Positions 39,441-48,280 of a DNA stretch of 64,000 nucleotides are shown here, in pieces. The stretch spans positions 62,001 to 126,000 of the forward strand of contig CAWDHW010000029.1 in NCBI GenBank assembly GCA_963802205.1, in the 5' to 3' direction. The notes under the pieces were generated by a model. That model searched no databases. It saw only the letters and a program-made list of their open reading frames with translations, and was not told where the DNA came from. The DNA comes from DYRB01 sp963802205 (GTDB taxonomy: Bacteria > Pseudomonadota > Gammaproteobacteria > Chromatiales > Chromatiaceae). A program made the position numbers and the translations under genes. Each line of letters starts with the position of its first letter. The first letter of the stretch is position 1.

Positions 39441-40709
39441 TCAGCCGAACTGGGGGGGCCTCTGGCCGAGCATCTCCGGGGTGATCAGCACCACCCCACC
39501 CGGACTGACATGGAATTGCCGAGCATCCTCTTCGGGGTTCTCGCCGATCACAGCGCCGTCGGGGATCTCGCAGCCGACGTCGATGATCGCCTTACGGATG
39601 CGGCAGTCGCGCCCCACAGTGACACCGGGAAACACCACGCATTCCTCGATCTGGGATCCCGCGTCTACCTTGACGCTGGAGAACAACACAGAACGGTTGA
39701 GCTGACCCGAGCGCACAATGCAGCCGCCGGAGACGATGGAGTCGATGACGGTACCCTGCGGATGCCCTCCTTCCGCCAGGAACTTGGCCGATGGTAGCTG
39801 CGGCTGGTAAGTGAGAATCGGCCACTTGCTATCGTAAAGGTCGAGCTCGGGGTGAGGGTCCACCAGCTCCATGTTGGCCGACCAGTAGGCATCCACCGTA
39901 CCCACGTCCCGCCAGAAGCCTTGTTCTCGGGTCTCCGGATCGCGGAAGGGGTAGGCAAAGACCCGACTGCGAGCAATGGCGTCGGGAATGATGTTGCGGC
40001 CGAAGTCCCGCTCGGACTCCCGGTCACGGGCGTCCCGGATCAACTCGTCGCACAGGAACTTGGTATTGAACACATAGATGCCCATGGAGGCCAGGGCCGT
40101 GTCCGTGCTGCCGGGCATGGGGATCGGAGCTTTCGGCTTCTCGTCGAAGCGTTCCACCTTGCCCTGCTCGTCGACCGCCATCACTCCAAACCCCCGGGCC
40201 TCCTCCAGGGACACCTCCACGCAACCCACGGTCATGTCTGCCTTGCGCTCGGCGTGAAAGGCCAGCATGGCGCCGTAGTCCATCTTGTAGACGTGGTCCC
40301 CGGCCAGGATCAGTACCAACTCCGGCCGGTGGGTGCGGATGATATCCAGGTTCTGGTAGACGGCGTCGGCGGTTCCCGCGTACCAGTTGCCGGTGGTCCG
40401 CTGGGATGCGGGCAGCACCTCCACGAACTCCCCGAGTTCGTTCTGAAACCGGCCCCATCCCCTGACCAGGTGGCGTATCAGGGAGTGTGCCTTGTACTGG
40501 GTCAGGACGCCGATGCGCCGGATGCCCGAGTTGACGCAGTTCGACAGCGGGAAGTCGATAATGCGGAACTTGCCGCCGAAGTGGACCGCGGGCTTGGCAC
40601 GCCACTGGGTCAGGTCCTGCAGCCGGGCGCCCCGCCCGCCTGCCAAGATCAGCGCAAGGGTGTTGCGGGAGAGGCGGCTGATGTGCCGGGTCTTGATGTC
40701 GATCTGCAT
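39441..40709 (-). CDS. glgC: Glucose-1-phosphate adenylyltransferase
   Basis: 422 residues. ALILAGGRGARLQDLTQWRA at about residue 18, KPAVHFGGKFRIIDFPLSNC, GTADAVYQNLD, and a C-terminal left-handed beta-helix (SIVSGGCIVRSGQLNRSVLF in part). It makes ADP-glucose for glycogen. ATG at 40709 is preceded by GGAG. A longer frame upstream is not homologous. With CsrA known to repress glg genes in other species, control by CsrA is plausible; its leader does contain GGA near the start (inference). Confidence 0.95.
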   Translation of the reverse strand: MQIDIKTRHISRLSRNTLALILAGGRGARLQDLTQWRAKPAVHFGGKFRIIDFPLSNCVNSGIRRIGVLTQYKAHSLIRHLVRGWGRFQNELGEFVEVLPASQRTTGNWYAGTADAVYQNLDIIRTHRPELVLILAGDHVYKMDYGAMLAFHAERKADMTVGCVEVSLEEARGFGVMAVDEQGKVERFDEKPKAPIPMPGSTDTALASMGIYVFNTKFLCDELIRDARDRESERDFGRNIIPDAIARSRVFAYPFRDPETREQGFWRDVGTVDAYWSANMELVDPHPELDLYDSKWPILTYQPQLPSAKFLAEGGHPQGTVIDSIVSGGCIVRSGQLNRSVLFSSVKVDAGSQIEECVVFPGVTVGRDCRIRKAIIDVGCEIPDGAVIGENPEEDARQFHVSPGGVVLITPEMLGQRPPQFG

Positions 40710-40767
40710 GGTTGTCTCCGGGACCTCTTCGGAATGAGTGGTGGAGCGGTTTCTGGCCGTCTGCCTC

Positions 40768-40850
40768 TTGGGAGATGCTGGCGCGGCGTGACTCCCGGGC
40801 GCTCCATTTTCAACGGCTACAGCGTCGAGAATGGCGGCAGGGGCAGCAGG
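40768..40850 (-). repeat. Structured intergenic repeat, copy B (reverse orientation)
   Basis: The hairpin starting CCATTTTC and ending GAGAATGG (40804-40834) and the flanking CTCCCGGGCGCTC match copy A at 26143-26190 read on the other strand. The outer end CTTGGGAGATGCTGG (from about 40767) corresponds to the GTCTCCTTGG end of copy A. It lies between glgC and the FNT channel gene. The GC hairpin 1 of copies A and C is not well formed here. Confidence 0.62.
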
Positions 40851-40909
40851 ATCGAGTTCGGGGTTCATCGACGATCCATTGCCATCCGTACCTGATCCTT
40901 GCGGGCCCG

Positions 40910-41788
40910 TCATTGGCCCTGCCCTGACGAACCCGCGGACTGGGGGCGTGTGCGCAGGTACTTGGCGTCGTCGTTGACGTAGGCGTAGTACAGGCCGATG
41001 AGCAGGCCGCCGCCGATGAAGTTGCCGGCCAGGGCGATGGCCACATTGCCCGCCGCGAGGCCGACGTCGATGCCTTCCTTGAGGCCGACGATGGTGAAGA
41101 GCACGGTGTTGGCGACGGAGTGCTCGAAGCCCAGGAACGCGAAGATGAACACCGACACGATCATGACGAGGCTCTTGGTGAGGTCGTCCCTGATCAGACC
41201 GTTGTAGATGAGCAGCATCGCCAGGTTGATCATGAAGTTGCACAGGATCGCCCGGACGAACAGATCGCCCCAACCGGCCGCGCCGTTGCTGATGTAGGCC
41301 AGCTTGACCGCGACGGAATGCCCCATCTCTGCCAAGACCTGTCCCTCGGTCAGGGTGCTGAACCGCAGGAGCAGCGCCATGAAGAGCCCGCCCAGGAAGT
41401 TGCCGATGTAGCAGAGCGAGAGGAGGCGCACCGCCTTCAACCATCCGATGCGGCGGTGGTAGGCGCCGATCGAGACGATCATCATGTTCGAGGTGAGCAG
41501 CTCGGATTTCGAGTAGTGGATGAAGACCAGGGCCCAGCCGAAGGCCAGGGCGCCGGCCATCTTGCCCAGCGTGTGCAGCGTGGTTTCCCCCAGGTGCACG
41601 GCATCGAACGCCGCAATAATGGCGAAGTTCGTCCCATAGAGCAGGCCAATGACGACCCCGGCCATTGCCGCGCGTTGCAGGTACCGCCGGGCGAGTTCGC
41701 CCGACATCGCGGTCTTGGTCTCGAGCGCCTCGAGCACCGTGCTGATGAAGTGCTTCCCAGGGAACAGGGGGTTCGAGATTACGCTCAT
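40910..41788 (-). CDS. focA: Formate/nitrite transporter (FocA/NirC) family channel
   Basis: 292 residues with six membrane segments and FNT signatures (GLLYGTNFAIIAAFDA, HYSKSELLTSNMMIVSIGAY, GNFLGGLFMALLLRF, AFLGFEHSVANTV). FNT proteins pass formate, nitrite, lactate or hydrosulfide as anion/proton channels. Next to an L-lactate dehydrogenase gene, export of lactate or formate is a sensible guess; hydrosulfide is another in a sulfur oxidiser. ATG at 41788, with GGAGG about 11 bases upstream. Confidence 0.87.
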   Translation of the reverse strand: MSVISNPLFPGKHFISTVLEALETKTAMSGELARRYLQRAAMAGVVIGLLYGTNFAIIAAFDAVHLGETTLHTLGKMAGALAFGWALVFIHYSKSELLTSNMMIVSIGAYHRRIGWLKAVRLLSLCYIGNFLGGLFMALLLRFSTLTEGQVLAEMGHSVAVKLAYISNGAAGWGDLFVRAILCNFMINLAMLLIYNGLIRDDLTKSLVMIVSVFIFAFLGFEHSVANTVLFTIVGLKEGIDVGLAAGNVAIALAGNFIGGGLLIGLYYAYVNDDAKYLRTRPQSAGSSGQGQ

Positions 41789-41908
41789 GGTGCTACATCC
41801 TCCCGTCGTCTCAGGGCCCACAAGGGCCCACGGCCTCCGACTTGTGTCGCCAGGCACCCAGCCGATCCAAAGGGTCCACCGACGTTGCTCATCGCTACGG
41901 TCTCCATC

Positions 41909-42850
41909 TCACAGATCAAGCGCGCGCAGGCACCGCTTCAGGGTTTCGGCGGAGTTCACCAGCGCCTGTTGCTCCGCACCCTCCAACGGGATCGGCAGAC
42001 GCCCGCCCGCGCCGTGAATTCCCACCGTGACCGGGATGCTGAGACACACGTCCTCGATCCCGTACTCGCCATGGAGGCGCACGCTGATGGGCAATACACT
42101 GCCCTGGTCCTCCTGGATGGTGCGCACCAGGTGGGCGAGCACCAGCCCGATGGCCCAATTGGTGTAGCCCTTGCGCTCGATGATCTCGTAGGCGGCGCGG
42201 CGCACCTGGGTCAGGATGGACTCCAGCAGGGCGGGATCGTAGGGCTTGCCAAGGATGCTGTTGTGGAGGACGGAGGTGCCGCCGATGTTGGCCCCGCTCC
42301 AGACGGCGATTTCGGAGTCTCCGTGCTCCCCCAGGATCAGGGCGTGGACCGAGCGTGGGTCTACCTGATAGTGCTCGGCGAGCAGACTGCGCAGGCGCGT
42401 CGTGTCCAGCATGGTCCCGGTGCCGATCACCTTCTCGTGGGGCCGTGTCGACAGCTCCTGCATGACATAGGTCAGGACATCCACCGGGTTTGAGGCGATC
42501 AGCAGGATCGCATCGGGCGCATGGCGGTCCAGCTCCTCAGCGATCCGGCGGAAGACTGCGGTGTTGCGGTTGAGGAGCGACAGGCGATCTTCCCCCGGTC
42601 GCTGGCCGACCCCGGCGGTGACGATCACGATCTGGGCGTCGGCCAGGTCCTGATAGTCCCCGGCCCGCACCCGCCGCCGTCCCACGTAGCCCTGGGCATG
42701 CATCAGGTCCATGGCCTCGCCCTCGGCACGACGACGGTCGAGGTCGACCAGAATCAACTCGTTGGCAATCCGTTGCTGGAACAGGGCAGAGGCCGCAGCC
42801 GTCCCCACCTGTCCGGTGCCGATGATGCCGACGGTATGACGATGCAACAT
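41909..42850 (-). CDS. ldh: L-lactate dehydrogenase
   Basis: 313 residues. VGIIGTGQVGTAAASAL binds NAD; TAGVGQRPGEDRL carries Gln at the specificity loop (LDH, not MDH); ASNPVDVLTY and GEHGDSEIAVWS hold the active-site His. It interconverts pyruvate and L-lactate, most likely for fermentation. It follows the fructose PTS terminator by 29 bases, so it may have its own promoter or be reached by read-through. FocA lies 120 bases downstream. Confidence 0.93.
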   Translation of the reverse strand: MLHRHTVGIIGTGQVGTAAASALFQQRIANELILVDLDRRRAEGEAMDLMHAQGYVGRRRVRAGDYQDLADAQIVIVTAGVGQRPGEDRLSLLNRNTAVFRRIAEELDRHAPDAILLIASNPVDVLTYVMQELSTRPHEKVIGTGTMLDTTRLRSLLAEHYQVDPRSVHALILGEHGDSEIAVWSGANIGGTSVLHNSILGKPYDPALLESILTQVRRAAYEIIERKGYTNWAIGLVLAHLVRTIQEDQGSVLPISVRLHGEYGIEDVCLSIPVTVGIHGAGGRLPIPLEGAEQQALVNSAETLKRCLRALDL

Positions 42851-42878
42851 GGTTTCGTCTCCAAAAATTTAGAGCGCA

Positions 42879-42903
42879 GGCCCCCTCACCCTGCGAGGGG
42901 GCC
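42879..42903 (-). terminator. Terminator between fruA and ldh
   Basis: A perfect 9-bp stem, GGCCCCCTC (42879-42887) with GAGGGGGCC (42895-42903), loop ACCCTGC. On the minus strand ATTTTTGG follows 12 bases later. It begins eight bases after the fruA stop. Confidence 0.68.
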
Positions 42904-42911
42904 GCTGGACG

Positions 42912-44696
42912 CTACTTGGTGGCAAGGCCCGCCGCGGCAGCCGGCTTGGGCTCCTCCAGCGACGGCTTCAGGACCAGCAGTGCGACGGTCGTCAGGACGG
43001 TGCCGACGAGGATCGCCAGGGCATACAAGGCCAGGTGATTGACTGCGTTCGGGATCGCGAGCACAAAGACGCCGCCGTGGGGCGCCCGCAGGCCGACACC
43101 GAGAAGTACATGGACAGGGCGCCCGGCCGCGGCGGACCCAAGGATGGCCGCCGGTATGACCCGCAACGGGTCCTTGGCCGCGAACGGGATGGCCCCCTCG
43201 GTGATGAAGGACAGCCCCAGCACGCCGGCCGCCTTGCCCGCCTCGCGCTCGGCCTGTGTGAAGCGGTTGCCGCCGATCAGGGTGGCGATCGCGATCCCGA
43301 GCGGCGGGGTCATGCCCGCCGCCATGACCGCCGCCATGGGCATGAAGGTGTCGCTGGTCAGCAGCCCGACGGCGAAGGTGTAGGCCGCCTTGTTGACCGG
43401 GCCGCCCATGTCCACCGCCATCATGCCGCCAAGGATCAGGCCAAGGATGACGGCATTGGTGGAGCCCATGCCCTGGAGGAACTGGGTCAGCCCGTCCATG
43501 ATCGCCTTCACCGGGGCGCCGACGACGTAGATCATCAGGAGCCCTACCGCCAGGGTGGACAGCAGGGGGATGATCAGGACCGGCTTGAGACCCTCGAAGT
43601 GCTGGGGCACCTGGACGCCGTCGCGGATCCACAGGGCGATGTAGCCGGCGAGAAAGCCGGAGACGATACCGCCCAGGAAACCGGCCTCCAGGTTCATGGC
43701 CAGCATGCCGCCGATGAGGCCGGGGGTCAGACCCGGGCGGTCGGCGATGGAATAGGCGATGTAACCGGACAGGATCGGGACCATGAGCTTGAAGGCCGCC
43801 CCCCCGCCAATGGCCATCAGGGCCGCCGCCAGGGTGCCCTCCTGCTTGAAGGCCTCGATGCCGAAGACGAAGGACAGGGCGATACACAACCCACCCGCTA
43901 CCACGATGGGCAGCATGTAGGACACGCCGGTCAGCAGATGTTTGTAAGGGCCCTCGATCCCGCCCCTGCCCTGCTTCGCCGCGGGCTTGGCCCCAGTGGC
44001 CGATCCGCCGGCCGAGCCGGCGGCGGTGGTCGCCTCGACCTTGGCCCGGGCGATCAGGTCCGCGGCCCCCTTGACCGCCGCGCCCACGGAGGTGGTGTAG
44101 AGCGGCTTGCCAGCGAAGCGGGAGGGATCGACATGGGTATCCGCCGCGATGATGACCAGGTCCGCCGCGGCGATCTGCTCGGCGCTGAGCTGGTTCTTGG
44201 CGCCCACCGAGCCCTGGGTCTCGACGGCGATCTCATCCCCGACCGCGGCCGCCGCCTTCTTGAGGGCATCCGCGGCCATGAAGGTGTGGGCGATGCCGGT
44301 GGGGCAGGCGGTAATGGCGACGATGCGTTGGCCGGCCTTGGCCGGCGTCACGCCCGCGGGGGCTTGCGGCGGCTCGGCAGACGCCAGTCCCGGCACCAGG
44401 GAAAGCGCCTCGCCGAGCACGGCCCTGGGGTCTCGGATGGCGCGGCTGGTGGAGACCGTCAGTCGTGGCTTATCGCCGAAGGGCTCCAGCTCTACATGGA
44501 TATCGGCGGCGATCAGCACCGCATCGGCGGCGGCGATGGTGTCCGGGGACAGCGGATTGGTGGTCCCCTCGGCACCGTGGACCTCCACCTGGATCTCGTG
44601 GCCCATCAGGGCCGCGGTCTTCTTGAGCGCCTCCGCCGCCATCATGCTGTGGGCTATACCCGTCGGGCAGGAGGTGACTGCAATGAGTCTGGCCAT
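42912..44696 (-). CDS. fruA: Fructose PTS permease EIIB'-EIIB-EIIC
   Basis: 594 residues. Two IIB domains carry the repeated phosphocysteine motif (VTSCPTGIAHSMMAAEAL at the N-terminus and ITACPTGIAHTFMAADAL around residue 128). The IIC membrane domain (from about 245) has MLPIVVAGGLCIALSF, LGLILGGMMAVDMGGPVNK and ITEGAIPFAAKDPLRVIP. The duplicated IIB is the FruA arrangement. It takes up fructose and phosphorylates it to fructose-1-phosphate at the inner membrane. It follows fruK by 14 bases. Confidence 0.95.
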   Translation of the reverse strand: MARLIAVTSCPTGIAHSMMAAEALKKTAALMGHEIQVEVHGAEGTTNPLSPDTIAAADAVLIAADIHVELEPFGDKPRLTVSTSRAIRDPRAVLGEALSLVPGLASAEPPQAPAGVTPAKAGQRIVAITACPTGIAHTFMAADALKKAAAAVGDEIAVETQGSVGAKNQLSAEQIAAADLVIIAADTHVDPSRFAGKPLYTTSVGAAVKGAADLIARAKVEATTAAGSAGGSATGAKPAAKQGRGGIEGPYKHLLTGVSYMLPIVVAGGLCIALSFVFGIEAFKQEGTLAAALMAIGGGAAFKLMVPILSGYIAYSIADRPGLTPGLIGGMLAMNLEAGFLGGIVSGFLAGYIALWIRDGVQVPQHFEGLKPVLIIPLLSTLAVGLLMIYVVGAPVKAIMDGLTQFLQGMGSTNAVILGLILGGMMAVDMGGPVNKAAYTFAVGLLTSDTFMPMAAVMAAGMTPPLGIAIATLIGGNRFTQAEREAGKAAGVLGLSFITEGAIPFAAKDPLRVIPAAILGSAAAGRPVHVLLGVGLRAPHGGVFVLAIPNAVNHLALYALAILVGTVLTTVALLVLKPSLEEPKPAAAAGLATK

Positions 44697-44710
44697 AGTG
44701 TTCTCCGGAA

Positions 44711-45664
44711 TCAGTCTTGGTTGAGCGTGCGTATCTGAACGCGCGCCGCGAAGGCGTCGATGACGGCAGGGTCGGGCAGGTTGGGTCCGACCTCGCCCAG
44801 GGTGCCCAGCGAAAAGGCGGTGGCGAGCCGGGCGCGCCCGGCGAGGTCCAGGCCCCGCAATGTACCGGCGACCAGGCCCGCCACCATGGCATCGCCCGCA
44901 CCCACGGTGCTCTTGACGACAATGGCGGGCGGGACGGCGAGCACGGCGTCGGCCCCCGCGCAGAACAGGGCGCCATCCGCCCCCATGGAAACGGCCACCA
45001 GACCAACCCCCTGGTCGATCAGGGTCCGGGCGGCGGCGAGGACTTCGGCTTGAGACCCCAGGGGCCGACCCACAAGCTCGCTCAACTCGTCGATATTGGG
45101 CTTGATCAAGTCAGGGCCGCAGCCCACCGCGGCGGCGAAGGGCGCCCCGCTGGCGTCCAGCACCACGGTCTTGCCGAGCCCCTTGAGGCGCCGCACCAGA
45201 TCCGCATAGATGCCCGTCGGCACCCCGGCGGGCAGGCTGCCGGACAGCACGAACCAGTCTGTCCCGGCACAGAGGGCGTCGATGGCCGCGAGCAGCCGGT
45301 CGAGGTCCTCGGGCGCCGGCGCCAGCCCCGGGAAGTTGATGTCGGTCACCTGGTCCTGGACCTCGTCGACGATCTTGACATTGACCCGGGTCCGTCCGGC
45401 CAGGCGCACGCAGCGGTCCTCGATGCCCTTGCGGGCGAACAGCTCGACGAAGGGCTCGGCGTTGGCGTGGCCAAGGAGGCCGGTGGCAGCGACCGGGTGT
45501 CCCGCGTCGGCCAGGAAGGAGGCGACGTTGACCCCCTTGCCGCCAGCGTCGGACTGCTCCCACTCGACCCGGTTGACGCGTCCGGCGGTGAAATTGGGCA
45601 CCCGGGCCGTCTGGTCGATGGCCGGATTCAGGCTTAAGGTCACAATGCGCTGGGTGGCGAACAT
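44711..45664 (-). CDS. fruK: 1-phosphofructokinase
   Basis: 317 residues of the PfkB ribokinase fold: VTLSLNPAIDQTARV, DAGGKGVNVASFLADAGH, and the C-terminal STVGAGDAMVAGLVAG with the catalytic Asp. It converts fructose-1-phosphate to fructose-1,6-bisphosphate. ATG at 45664 is used; an in-frame ATG at 45678 would give MEAPAM and abut the fruB stop. It lies between fruB and fruA in the normal operon order. Confidence 0.95.
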   Translation of the reverse strand: MFATQRIVTLSLNPAIDQTARVPNFTAGRVNRVEWEQSDAGGKGVNVASFLADAGHPVAATGLLGHANAEPFVELFARKGIEDRCVRLAGRTRVNVKIVDEVQDQVTDINFPGLAPAPEDLDRLLAAIDALCAGTDWFVLSGSLPAGVPTGIYADLVRRLKGLGKTVVLDASGAPFAAAVGCGPDLIKPNIDELSELVGRPLGSQAEVLAAARTLIDQGVGLVAVSMGADGALFCAGADAVLAVPPAIVVKSTVGAGDAMVAGLVAGTLRGLDLAGRARLATAFSLGTLGEVGPNLPDPAVIDAFAARVQIRTLNQD

Positions 45665-45678
45665 GGCTGGGGCCTCCA

Positions 45679-48142
45679 TCAGCGCAACCGCCGGACAGCG
45701 GCGGCGTTGTCGCAGGCAAGCGCCCGGGTGGCCAGACCGCGGGCCTGGTCCATGGACATACCGCGGATCTGGGCCTTGACGGCGGCGATGCTCGGGATGC
45801 TCACCGACAGCTCCTTGACCCCCAGCCCGGCCAGGATGACCACACCGCGCGGGTCGCCGGCGATGCCGCCGCAGACCCCGACCCACTTGCCGGCCTTGTC
45901 TGCGGCCCGCACGGTCAGGTCGATCATTCGCAGCACCGCGGGGTGCAGGCCGTCGGCCTGGCGCGACAACACCGGGTGCATCCGGTCCACCGCCAGGCAG
46001 TACTGGGTCAGGTCGTTGGAGCCGACGGAAAAGAAGTCCACCTCCGAGGCCAGCTCCGCCGCCATCATCACCGCGGAGGGCACCTCGATCATGATGCCGA
46101 TCTCCACCGGATCGGCCCCCAGTTCCAGGCGCACCTCCTCGGTCAGGGCCTTGGCGCGCTTGAGCTCCTCCAGGGTCGAGATCATCGGGTACATGATGCG
46201 CACCGGGCCCCGCGCCGCGGCACGGAAAATGGCCCGCAACTGGGTGCGGAACAGTTCGGGTCGGTTCAGACACAGGCGGATGCCGCGTTCGCCCAGGAAG
46301 GGGTTCTCCTCCGCCGGCATGGAGAGATAGGGCACCGCCTTGTCGCCGCCGATGTCCAGCGTGCGAATGATGATGGGCAGTCCGTTCAGGGCACGGATCA
46401 TCTCGCCGTAGGCCGCGACCTGCTCGTCCTCTGTCGGGGCCTGATCGCGGCCCAGGAACAGGAACTCGGTGCGCAGCAGCCCTACCCCCTCGCCGCCGCC
46501 CTCCACCGCCTTGGCGGCCTCCTCCGGGGCGGCGATATTGGCCACCACCTCGACGCGGGCGCCGTCGGTCGTGATGGCGGGCTGATAACAGGCACGGCGT
46601 TCCGCCTCGCGCTGGGTCGCCAGGTCCGCCTGGGCCTGACGGGCGTTGGCCTGGTCGGCCGCCGTCGGGGACACCACCAGGGTCCCGCTGTTGCCGTCCA
46701 GGACGCAGGGCGTCCCGTCGGCCAGCTCCAGGACGCCGTCCCCGGCCCCGACCACCGCGGGAATGCCGAGCGACCGGGCGATGATGGCGGTGTGGGAGGT
46801 CGGCCCACCAGCCGCGGTGCAGATGCCCAGCGCCAACGCCGGGTCCAGGCGCGCCGTGTCCGAGGGGCTGAGCTCATCGGCGACCAGGATCACCGGAGTG
46901 GGCGGCGGGGTCGGGGCATCCTCGATGCGCTCGGCCAGGGTGCGCAACACCCGCCGGCCCACGTCGCGCAGGTCCACCGCGCGGGCGGCCAGCAGGGCGT
47001 CCGCCTGGGCGGCCAGGGCCGTGGCCTGGTTGCCGTAGCTCTGCTCCCAGGCATAGCCGGCGCTGCGGGCGTCGCTGCGGATCAGGGCCCGGGCCGCCTC
47101 GATCAGGCCCAGATCCTCCAGGAACTCGGCGTGGGCCAGGAAGATGCCCGCCTTGCCGACGCCGGCCTTGGCCTTGACCTCCTGGTAGAGCTCGGCCAGC
47201 TCGCGTTTGGCCGCCTCGATGGCCCGGTCAAGGCGAACCAGCTCGGCGGCGGGATCACGGGCAGTGGCGGCCACCACGATCTTGCCGCGCTGGAAGCGCC
47301 ACAGGGGTCCCAGGGCCAGACCCGGGGACGCGGCCACGCCCAGGATGCTGCGCCCCTCCCAGGCGATGACCGGCTGCTCCAGGACCGCAACGGGGGCCGT
47401 CTCCTCCTCTTCGCCCAGGCCGGAGACAATAGCCTCGCGCAGGGCGGCCAGGGCCGCGTCCGCATCCGGGCCCTGCGCCATGACGCGGATGGTGGCGCCC
47501 GACTCGATGCCTAGGTTCAACAGGGCGATCAAGCTCTTGGCGTCCCCGGCGCGGTCACCGTGGCGTATGCGGATGGTCGCCGCGAAGCCCTTGGCGACGG
47601 CCACCAGGGCCGTAGCCGGGCGGGCGTGCAGCCCGTGGGCCCCAGCGATGACCACCTCGAAGCCATTGGGCAGGTCATCGGGCAGGGGCGCCGGGGCCGG
47701 CCGACCCGCTGCCGTGCCGGAGGACAGGCGTTGGCCTATGTCGGCCGGGATTGGTGGTGTGGGCCAGGCGCGCCGCCTCCTGCGGGTCGCCCAGGACATC
47801 GGTCAGGTTGGACAGGATCTGCAAGTGCTCGTCGGACTTGGCAGCGATGCCCACCACCAGATGGACCCGATCTCCCGGGTTCCACTCCACCCCGGCGGGG
47901 ACCTGGAGCACCGCCACCCCGGTCTGCTTGATCAGGCCGCGGTCCTTGGGCACCCCGTGGGGGATGGCGATGCCATTGCCGAGAAAGGTGTTGGCCACCT
48001 TCTCCCGGGCCAGCAGGCTGTCCACATAGCCGGGCTCGATGAACCCGGCCTCGATCAGGATCTGGCCGACCTGACGGATGGCGTCCGTCTTGTCCGCGAC
48101 CGTCGCGCCGAGGCGTACCGCTTTGGAATCTAGTGAAATCAT
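45679..48142 (-). CDS. fruB: Fructose PTS multiphosphoryl transfer protein (EIIA-HPr-EI), frameshifted
   Basis: Three domains: EIIA (from 48142; VANTFLGNGIAIPHG with its His), HPr (GAHGLHARPATAL) and Enzyme I (LADGTPCVLDGNSG, GGPTSHTAIIARSLGIPAVVG, then PGLAL...). The EIIA frame and the HPr/EI frame are different. Removing one base of the GGG at 47747-47749 joins them as HTTNPADIGQRL. Full length about 820 residues. It passes phosphate from PEP to FruA. If the break is real, EIIA would be uncoupled but the rest might still start internally. An indel error is more likely. Confidence 0.88.
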
Positions 48143-48183
48143 GCCGTTTCTCCTGCTATTGCGTTCATTGACGGCCGAATACT

Positions 48184-48280
48184 CTTAGGGAAGCCTGAAG
48201 AATTCAGCGCTTCCCGTCTGGGCCAGGGATGGCCCAGCATTTTCAAGCGCCTAGGATGGCATTTAATCAGCGTCCCCTTA
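48184..48280. repeat. Structured intergenic repeat, copy C
   Basis: It has hairpin 1 as CTGGGCCA-GGGA-TGGCCCAG (48218-48237), the same loop as copy A but a different stem sequence that still pairs. The ends GGGAAGC and TTTAATCAGCGTCCCCTTA match the copy A ends. The second hairpin is shortened (CATTTTCAAGCG). It fills the oprB-fruB gap and reaches the oprB stop codon at 48278-48280. Confidence 0.68.

Noticed and set aside
43035..44738. Plus-strand frame of 567 codons
   Set aside because: Antisense to fruA, rich in Asp/Gly/His/Arg, with no recognisable domain.
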